Notes under the pieces: model-generated
Told to the model about the DNA's origin: nothing
The model's input: the letters and a program-made list of their open reading frames with translations, nothing else
Database searches by the model: none
From: JBEKYD01 sp052325345
GTDB lineage: Bacteria > Acidobacteriota > Terriglobia > Bryobacterales > Bryobacteraceae
Length of the DNA stretch: 10,672 bases
Direction: 5' to 3'
Assembly (NCBI GenBank): GCA_052325345.1
Contig: JBKQVG010000316.1
Coordinates: 1 to 10,672, forward strand
Translations under genes and position numbers: made by a program
Shown here: in pieces, positions 1-4,792 of the stretch
How the letters are laid out: each line of letters opens with the position of its first letter
How positions within the stretch are numbered: position 1 is the stretch's first letter

Positions 1-214
1 CTTCGTCGCGCGATGCGTAGGGGCCGTCCTTCACTTCATCCCATTCGAGCACGGCCTGGGTCTGGAGCAGTTGCTTGACGTGCGCCGGATCGTCGACGCC
101 CGGGAGCTGAACAAGCAATTCTGCCTCGGCATCGCTCCGTCCGGTGGGTTGCACGGACGACTCCGCTAAGCCCAGACCGTTGATCTTGCGCTCGATGGTG
201 GCCATGGTCTGGGA
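1..214 (-). other. secD: SecD-like (Sec translocon subunit) internal fragment fused in frame to the receptor
   Basis: The last 71 codons of the receptor frame do not look like a beta-barrel. They contain QTMATIERKINGLGLAESSV, then ELLVQLPGVDDPAHVKQLL, then AVLEWDEVKDGPYASRDE. This matches the start of the periplasmic P1 region of SecD, where TIxxRINxLGLxE is followed by VQLPGVxDPxxVKxLL. SecD is a membrane protein of more than 450 residues that begins with a transmembrane helix. That helix is absent here, so this cannot be the start of an intact secD. The switch from receptor to SecD sequence falls near bases 209-220. The identification comes from motif recognition, not a search. The join could be an assembly chimera close to a contig edge or a real deletion or recombination. 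Confidence 0.75.
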
Positions 215-2416
215 GCCGATGCGCGGCATGAACTGCTTGGAGTAGTAGTTCCACAGATTCCGCGGGTTCCCACCCACGCCGGCGAAAGTCAGGCCGCCTA
301 GCACGTTGAACTGGCTTACCGGAACCTGGGGCACCGGATTCTGCGCGTAATTCTGCAAAACCTGGCTCGCGATGGTGCTGGCCCCGGTCGCGTTGAAGCC
401 TGCCACGCTGCGGTTGTACCGCTCCGTCAGGGGCGACGGCAATTCATAGCGCAGGCCCACGCTGAGGGTCAGCTTGGTGCTCAGCTTCCAATCGTCCTGA
501 ACGTAGGTAGCCCAGTATTTGTCCTCCTCCGCTAAATTGGTCGGCGAGATGGGGAAACTGCTGCTGGGCGAAAGAATGCCATACAGGAAACTGGCCATGC
601 CCTGTCCGATCGGGGCCGCGGCGGAGTTGTTGAAAGGGCCGTTGGTGTAGGTGGAATCGGCGACCAGGTTGCCCGAGGAATAACTCATATCGAACTGATT
701 TAACTGATAGATACGATACATTAATCCGTAATGTATCGTGTGCCGTCCGACCAGGTTAGTGAAGTTCGCGGCGAATTCGTAGGTGTTGTACCACTGTTCG
801 TTGTAAGTATTCACGCCGCCCAGAGTGGATTGACCGTTTACGTTGATGTAGGGGAACGTCAGCGCGCGGGAATCCAGTCGCTTGATGGCATTCACGTAGT
901 TGGAGGAGAAACCCAGGGATGTCAGGTCATAGCCCTCTTGATACGGTGTGTATCCGGTATAAAACCGGTTCAGGGTAGCGTGCGTATCTACGAAGAACCT
1001 GGGGGAGAAGAGGTAGACGTTGTCGAAGGAAGCGCCCCGGTTGAAACGATAGAAGTTGTCCCCGTCGGTTAGATTCTGGCGCACGTTTTCCGGCCGCTCG
1101 AGCTTGGTGAAGTTGGTGCGGAAGTAGAACCGCTCCTTTTCGGACACGTTGTGGTCGAGACGGACGATCTCATTGTTGTACGTGTCCTGGGCATTCTTGC
1201 CCATGGTGTAATTGTTGGTCCCATCCGCCGGACCCGCTTGGTTGGATTGATCCCATAACTTGGCGATATTCGCGGCCACCGGGTTAATCTGGGTGGACGG
1301 AATCACGTTGTTCGGCAGGGGAGTACGGCTGAATTGACCGTTTCCCACCGGAGTGGTGGAATACGGATCGTAAATCTGGTAGTTTGAACCGACTTTCAGA
1401 AGGTTGGAAAAATCGCCGGTCCGCTCCGCCGGAGTCGGCACCGATTCCACTACCCACGGCGACGGATCGAAGCTGTAAATCCACTCGAACGCCGCCATGA
1501 AGAAGGTCTTGTTGTGGCCGTTGTAAACCCCGGGAATATCGACCGGACCCGTGAGGCTGGAACTCATGCGGTGAATCCGCATATCGGGTTTTCCAGCGGC
1601 CACACGGAAGAAGTTATTGGCATTCAGCGCCGGGTTCTGCAGGAAGTAATTGACCTGGCCGTGCAGGTCGTTGGTGCCCGACTTCAGCACCATGTTGACA
1701 GCCGCTCCCGGCATGAACCCAAAGGCGGCGTCGAAGGTGGCTGTTTGCACTTTAAACTCTTCCACCACGGCCTGCGGCGGCGAATAGGCAATCTGTCCGC
1801 CCTGCGTGTTGTTGGCTCCATCCACCATGAACTCGTTGTTTCCGGAGCGGACGCCGTTGACCGATATTGTGGACGGTGAGCCGGTATCGAACGGTCGAAT
1901 GTAAGCCGCCGTTTGCGGGGTGAAAGTCACTCCCGGCACCATGGTGGCCATGACCAGCACCATGCTGTCTTTGGTCGGCAGATCGAGGATGGTCCGGCTC
2001 TCGACCACCTGACCCATGGATGCCGTGGAGGTGTCCACCAGGGGCGTCTCGCCGGTAACCTGGACGTTCTCCGTTGCCTGCCCAAGCTCCAGGCTCACGT
2101 CCATCGTAATGCGTTCGCTCTCGCGAACCGCGATCCCCAATCGCGTGGACTTCTTGAAACCCTGCATTTCCACGGTGAGGGTATACGGACCGGGAATCAG
2201 GAACGGCAGGATATAGTCTCCATCCCCATTCGTGGTAGCCGCATAATGCACCCCGGTAGCAGTGTTGGTGAGGTCGACTTTGGCGCCGACAATCACCGCG
2301 CCGGTGGGGTCGGTGACCCGTCCCAGGAGTGTGCCTCGCGCTTCCTGCCCGGCCAGAGGCAGCGCTGCGCTCAAAAGTAAACCGATGACTAACGAAGTCG
2401 CTTTCCAAACTTTCAT
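1..2416 (-). CDS. Oar-like TonB-dependent outer-membrane receptor, C-terminally replaced by a SecD fragment; runs off window
   Basis: Predicted outer-membrane barrel protein for TonB-energised uptake of large ligands such as oligosaccharides; the ligand is not evident. The frame is open from the ATG at 2416 to base 1 (805 codons, checked for stops). The start is supported by AAAGGAG six bases upstream. Residues 1-24 are a signal peptide (MKVWKATSLVIGLLLSAALP, ending LAGQ). Residues about 27-105 are a carboxypeptidase-regulatory-like beta-sandwich (GRVTDPTGAVIVGAKV, later DGDYILPFLIPGPYTL). A plug domain follows, with NGVRSGNNEFMVDG ending near residue 200, then barrel-like sequence to about residue 734 (LWNYYSKQFMPRIG). 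This order is typical of the large acidobacterial Oar-like family, usually about 1000-1200 residues, so the C-terminal barrel is missing. From residue 735 the sequence is SecD-like. Receptor identity is firm; whether this polypeptide exists is doubtful. It lies downstream of the RraA-like pair on the same strand and may be cotranscribed. Confidence 0.85.
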   Translation of the reverse strand, partial: MKVWKATSLVIGLLLSAALPLAGQEARGTLLGRVTDPTGAVIVGAKVDLTNTATGVHYAATTNGDGDYILPFLIPGPYTLTVEMQGFKKSTRLGIAVRESERITMDVSLELGQATENVQVTGETPLVDTSTASMGQVVESRTILDLPTKDSMVLVMATMVPGVTFTPQTAAYIRPFDTGSPSTISVNGVRSGNNEFMVDGANNTQGGQIAYSPPQAVVEEFKVQTATFDAAFGFMPGAAVNMVLKSGTNDLHGQVNYFLQNPALNANNFFRVAAGKPDMRIHRMSSSLTGPVDIPGVYNGHNKTFFMAAFEWIYSFDPSPWVVESVPTPAERTGDFSNLLKVGSNYQIYDPYSTTPVGNGQFSRTPLPNNVIPSTQINPVAANIAKLWDQSNQAGPADGTNNYTMGKNAQDTYNNEIVRLDHNVSEKERFYFRTNFTKLERPENVRQNLTDGDNFYRFNRGASFDNVYLFSPRFFVDTHATLNRFYTGYTPYQEGYDLTSLGFSSNYVNAIKRLDSRALTFPYINVNGQSTLGGVNTYNEQWYNTYEFAANFTNLVGRHTIHYGLMYRIYQLNQFDMSYSSGNLVADSTYTNGPFNNSAAAPIGQGMASFLYGILSPSSSFPISPTNLAEEDKYWATYVQDDWKLSTKLTLSVGLRYELPSPLTERYNRSVAGFNATGASTIASQVLQNYAQNPVPQVPVSQFNVLGGLTFAGVGGNPRNLWNYYSKQFMPRIGSQTMATIERKINGLGLAESSVQPTGRSDAEAELLVQLPGVDDPAHVKQLLQTQAVLEWDEVKDGPYASRDE

Positions 2417-2422
2417 TCGAGA

Positions 2423-2429
2423 CTCCTTT
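2423..2429 (-). promoter_or_regulatory. Ribosome binding site of the receptor gene
   Basis: The minus strand reads AAAGGAG followed by six bases and ATG. This fixes the receptor start at 2416 and gives a protein with a complete signal peptide. Confidence 0.75.
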
Positions 2430-2537
2430 GCAGTCGCGTTCCTCTCGCGATCTCCCATTCCCACACGAACGGTGAGCGCTCCTTCGAACGAACCCTGCGG
2501 ATGCACGACAGAGTGCTCATCGCTTGCCCGTAAAGCA

Positions 2538-2556
2538 TTTGGCCCGCGCGGCCAAA
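2538..2556. repeat. Perfect 7-bp inverted repeat between the RraA-like gene and the receptor
   Basis: TTTGGCC, five bases, GGCCAAA. It sits about 45 bases after the stop of the upstream RraA-like gene and 120 bases before the receptor ATG. No T-tract follows on the minus strand, so it is a poor intrinsic terminator. It could be a processing or partial-termination hairpin, or an operator. The rest of 2417-2599 shows no convincing -35/-10 pair. Confidence 0.35.
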
Positions 2557-2599
2557 CGAGGCCGCATTACCGCCGGGGACTGACACCACCCGGAAGCCG

Positions 2600-3502
2600 T
2601 TATTGCTTGATCGGTTTATCGCTGGCCGGCGGCGGTTCCGTGTGACCCTGCACGGTCCAGTCGCGAGGCCTTCCAACCGAGTCGTAGATTTTCCCGCGCT
2701 TCACTTCGTCGTCCTCGAAGATCCAGCGCGAGATTTCCGCCACCTGCTCCGCTACCCGCCGCGGCACTACCGCGACGCCGTCATTGTCCGCCACGATCAC
2801 GTCGCCCGGCATCACCAGCACACCTCCTACCACGACGGGCTCGTTATAGGACTCCACCCACATCCGGCCCTGATTGATGCCGCGTGGCGCCTGCATGGGG
2901 TCCTGGTACACCGGGATCCTCGTGAGAGCCAGTTCGTCGGTATCGCGGCACACCGCGTTGCCCACGAGCCCGCGCAGGCCCAGGCCAACCATGGAGAGAC
3001 CGACGTTGGAGCCACAGAAACCGTTGTCGTGCGCCTCGCCATCCACCACCAGGACGGTGCCCGGCCGGATCAGTCCCATGGACATGTATCCGTCGGTGCT
3101 GCCCGCCGCGAGCATTTCCGGGGGCGGGCCCCACTCCCCTTCTTCCCACTTCCGTTCATCCGCATGGGATTTGAATCTAGGTGCGGTCGCTTGCGCCGGC
3201 ACCAGCCGCATCGTCAGCGCAATTCCGTGAATCCTGTGGGTGATGTTCCGCTCATCGCGCCAGAGCGGCCGGATACGCCTGTCCATCATCGTGACCTCTG
3301 GCAGTCCCACGGCGTCCAGGCCGTCGATGACGTCGGCTACTCGCAGGCCGTCATACAGCTTCAGAATCCTGGAATCTTCCTCGGCCGTATACTGCTGAAC
3401 CTTCAAGTATTGCCGGGAGGGCGGCGGGGGCGCTGCCGCCGGCTGGTTGGATTGGCCCCAAGCCATGGCGCCTGCAAGTAAGAACAACGCGGTCTTCGTC
3501 AT
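2600..3502 (-). CDS. Secreted RraA/HMG-aldolase-like family protein, copy 1
   Basis: A 300-residue member of the RraA-like fold, which includes class II HMG/CHA aldolases and the RNase E regulator RraA. Residues 1-17 (MTKTALFLLAGAMAWGQ) look like a signal peptide, followed by a Pro/Ala-rich linker to about residue 28, so export is predicted; this is unusual for the fold. The core runs from about residue 48 (YDGLRVADVIDGLDAV) through IRPGTVLVVDGEAHDNG (about 145-161) and GNAVCRDTDEL (181-191) to GGVLVMPGDVIVADNDGVAV (226-245). R186, D187 and E190 fit the R-D-X2-E half of the aldolase motif. The acidic residue expected 21 positions before the Arg is Ser165. The tail (residues 288-300) is proline-rich. 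A longer in-frame start at 3607 was rejected: ATG 3502 has AAAGGA eight bases upstream and opens the signal peptide. It is a close tandem copy of its upstream neighbour. Enzymatic activity is not established. Confidence 0.85.
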   Translation of the reverse strand: MTKTALFLLAGAMAWGQSNQPAAAPPPPSRQYLKVQQYTAEEDSRILKLYDGLRVADVIDGLDAVGLPEVTMMDRRIRPLWRDERNITHRIHGIALTMRLVPAQATAPRFKSHADERKWEEGEWGPPPEMLAAGSTDGYMSMGLIRPGTVLVVDGEAHDNGFCGSNVGLSMVGLGLRGLVGNAVCRDTDELALTRIPVYQDPMQAPRGINQGRMWVESYNEPVVVGGVLVMPGDVIVADNDGVAVVPRRVAEQVAEISRWIFEDDEVKRGKIYDSVGRPRDWTVQGHTEPPPASDKPIKQ

Positions 3503-3510
3503 TGCATCGA

Positions 3511-3516
3511 TCCTTT
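3511..3516 (-). promoter_or_regulatory. Ribosome binding site deciding the start of RraA-like copy 1
   Basis: The minus strand reads AAAGGA, eight bases, ATG at 3502. This favours the signal-peptide start over the ATG at 3607, which lies 105 bases further upstream. Confidence 0.65.
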
Positions 3517-3595
3517 CTTTTCGACGGCAGGTCCGGCGCCTGTATTCGCTCCAGGTGAGTTCACGTTGTCGCTCGACGAACCCGGAGCGGGCGTG

Positions 3596-3612
3596 CGGGA
3601 GTGACACTCCCG
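3596..3612. repeat. Perfect inverted repeat just after RraA-like copy 2
   Basis: CGGGAGTG, one base, CACTCCCG; as RNA this is a 7-bp GC-rich stem with a 3-base loop. It starts only four bases after the stop codon of copy 2 (minus strand) and has no following U-tract. It may stabilise the 3' end of the upstream message or cause partial termination, giving unequal expression of the two copies. The equivalent place after copy 1 has only a weak 5-bp stem with a long loop. Confidence 0.4.
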
Positions 3613-3616
3613 GAAG

Positions 3617-4519
3617 CTATGGCTGCTTGATCGGTTTGTCGCTGGGCGGCGGCGGCTCCGTGTGACCTTGCACCGTCCAGTCGCGCGGCCTGCCAATCGA
3701 GTCGTAGATTTTGCCGCGCTTCACTTCGTCGTCCTCGAAGATCCAGCGCGCGATTTCCGCCACCTGCTCCGCCACCCGCCGCGGCACTACCGCTACGCCA
3801 TCGTTGTCAGCCACGATCACGTCGCCCGGCATCACCAGCACGCCTCCTACCACGATCGGCTCGTTGTAGGACTCCATCCACATGCGGCCCTGATTGATGC
3901 CGCGTGGCGATTCCATGGGGTCCTGGTACACCGGGATTCGCGTGAGGGTCAATTCGTCGGTATCGCGGCATACCGCATTCCCCACCAGACCGACCAGTCC
4001 CCGGCCAACCATGGACAGCGCGTTGTTGGAGCCGCACATGCCGTTGTCGTGCGCCTCGCCATCCACGACCAGCACGGTGCCCGGCCGGATCAACCCCATG
4101 TAGCCGCCTCGGCCGCCTTCCGTACGCATCTCCGCCGGGGGCCCCCATCCTCCGGCTTCCCATTTGCGTTCCTCGGCATGCGATGTGAACCTGGGCGCGG
4201 TCGCTTGCGCCGGCACCAACCGCACCGTCAGCGCAATTCCGTGAATCCTGTGGGTGATCTTCTGCTCATCGCGCCAGAGCGGCCGAATACGCTTGTCCAT
4301 CATCGTGACCTCCGGCAGGTTCACGGCGTCCAGGCCGTCGATGACATCGGCCACTCGCAGGCCGTCGTACAGCTTGAGAATCTTGGAGTTTTCCTCGGCC
4401 GTGTACTGATGGACCTTTAAGTATTCGTGGGAGAATGGCGGCGGCGGCGCCGCAGCCTGCTGGTTGGACTGACCCCAGGCCATAGCGCCAGCGAGTAAGA
4501 ACAACGTGGTCTTCGTCAT
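3617..4519 (-). CDS. Secreted RraA/HMG-aldolase-like family protein, copy 2 (promoter-proximal)
   Basis: First gene of the minus-strand group, 300 residues, about 88% identical by eye to the copy downstream. It has the same plan: signal peptide MTKTTLFLLAGAMAWGQ, Pro/Ala linker, RraA-like core, proline-rich tail. R185, D186 and E189 keep the R-D-X2-E motif; the upstream metal-ligand position is Ser164 instead of Asp/Glu. Relative to copy 1 it has one extra residue in the linker, lacks two residues near Tyr140, and ends in an extra proline. The start was set at 4519 because it aligns with copy 1 and lies nine bases from AAGAGGA; an in-frame ATG at 4525, two codons earlier, lies only three bases from that site. 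A near-consensus promoter lies about 140 bases upstream. It may be a periplasmic aldolase or decarboxylase for sugar-derived acids, or a non-catalytic binding protein; the substrate is unknown. Confidence 0.85.
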   Translation of the reverse strand: MTKTTLFLLAGAMAWGQSNQQAAAPPPPFSHEYLKVHQYTAEENSKILKLYDGLRVADVIDGLDAVNLPEVTMMDKRIRPLWRDEQKITHRIHGIALTVRLVPAQATAPRFTSHAEERKWEAGGWGPPAEMRTEGGRGGYMGLIRPGTVLVVDGEAHDNGMCGSNNALSMVGRGLVGLVGNAVCRDTDELTLTRIPVYQDPMESPRGINQGRMWMESYNEPIVVGGVLVMPGDVIVADNDGVAVVPRRVAEQVAEIARWIFEDDEVKRGKIYDSIGRPRDWTVQGHTEPPPPSDKPIKQP

Positions 4520-4528
4520 TTGCATGCG

Positions 4529-4535
4529 TCCTCTT
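4529..4535 (-). promoter_or_regulatory. Ribosome binding site of RraA-like copy 2
   Basis: The minus strand reads AAGAGGA, nine bases before ATG 4519 and three bases before ATG 4525. Normal spacing and the alignment with copy 1 favour 4519. Confidence 0.5.
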
Positions 4536-4665
4536 CTTTTTCAGGGACAGACCCCCAGGCCTGTCTTCGCTCCAGGTGAATGACACCATCGGGCGCTCCC
4601 GCACCTGCCGAAAAACCTCGGACAGTGCAGCGCCATACCGGTGGACTTTGTCAAATATCTGATGT

Positions 4666-4694
4666 AGGATACTTGAGATTGGATATCATGTCAA
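4666..4694 (-). promoter_or_regulatory. Sigma-70-type promoter candidate for the RraA-like genes
   Basis: On the minus strand a perfect TTGACA (-35, bases 4694-4689) is followed by 17 bases and TATCCT (-10, bases 4671-4666, four of six matches). Transcription would start near 4659 and leave a leader of roughly 140 bases before the ATG at 4519. It was identified by consensus only. Confidence 0.5.
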
Positions 4695-4695
4695 G
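4672..4695. promoter_or_regulatory. Inverted repeat CTTGA-N14-TCAAG across the divergent promoters, possible operator
   Basis: CTTGA at 4672-4676 is mirrored by TCAAG at 4691-4695, with the palindrome GATATC (4682-4687) near the centre. The repeat overlaps the -35 elements of both promoter candidates, a position where a dimeric regulator could control both directions. The arms are short and chance is possible. No regulator gene is in the window. Confidence 0.25.
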
Positions 4696-4702
4696 CTAAA
4701 AT
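4673..4702 (+). promoter_or_regulatory. Sigma-70-type promoter candidate for the hydrolase-isomerase-transporter genes
   Basis: TTGAGA (-35, five of six matches), 18 bases, TAAAAT (-10, five of six matches). The predicted start near 4709 gives a leader of about 84 bases to the ATG at 4793. Its elements interleave with those of the opposite promoter, so the two polymerase footprints cannot be occupied together. Confidence 0.45.
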
Positions 4703-4779
4703 GCGCTTCGGCCGATTCGTGCGAAATTGATCCGCAGTTTCGTACCTTAAAGTGTGTTGTCCTTAAGAGCTGTTGACTC

Positions 4780-4787
4780 GGGAGGAG
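4780..4787 (+). promoter_or_regulatory. Strong ribosome binding site of the glycoside hydrolase
   Basis: GGGAGGAG lies five bases before the ATG at 4793. It shows that translation starts there, not at the in-frame ATG at 4754, which would put 13 non-signal residues ahead of the signal peptide. Confidence 0.8.
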
Positions 4788-4792
4788 TTGCG

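Larger units (their letters stand above)
2581..4579. repeat. Tandem duplication of about 1 kb carrying the two RraA-like genes
   Basis: The unit at about 2581-3559 recurs at about 3602-4579. The coding parts are offset by exactly 1017 bases and are the same length (903 bases). Similarity extends past the stops (CCCGGAAG before the TTGCTTGATCGG / CTGCTTGATCGG ends) and into the leaders, where CTGTATTCGCTCCAGGTGA at 3541-3559 pairs with CTGTCTTCGCTCCAGGTGA at 4561-4579. Beyond the leader the two copies diverge. Divergence inside the genes is mostly synonymous, except for a hot spot around residues 108-143 with compensating small in-frame indels. Confidence 0.85.

Noticed and set aside
1..206. 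An independent secD gene starting at the ATG at 206
   Set aside because: It would begin in the middle of SecD, without the first transmembrane helix, and has no ribosome site; it is better described as a fragment in the receptor frame.
1752..2408. Minus-strand frame of 218 codons inside the receptor gene
   Set aside because: It is out of frame with the receptor, whose own frame is open across the whole stretch and carries a signal peptide and recognisable domains.
2603..3481. Long plus-strand open frame (292 codons) opposite RraA-like copy 1, with a 252-codon counterpart opposite copy 2
   Set aside because: It is the antisense shadow of a GC-rich gene. The composition is rich in Arg, His and Pro with no family motif, and the pair exists only because the genes beneath are duplicated.
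4773..4778. TTGACT as a -35 element for the hydrolase
   Set aside because: It abuts the ribosome site and any -10 would fall inside the coding sequence.
4754..4792. N-terminal extension of the glycoside hydrolase from the ATG at 4754
   Set aside because: It would bury the signal peptide, whereas the GGGAGGAG site five bases before ATG 4793 clearly marks the start.
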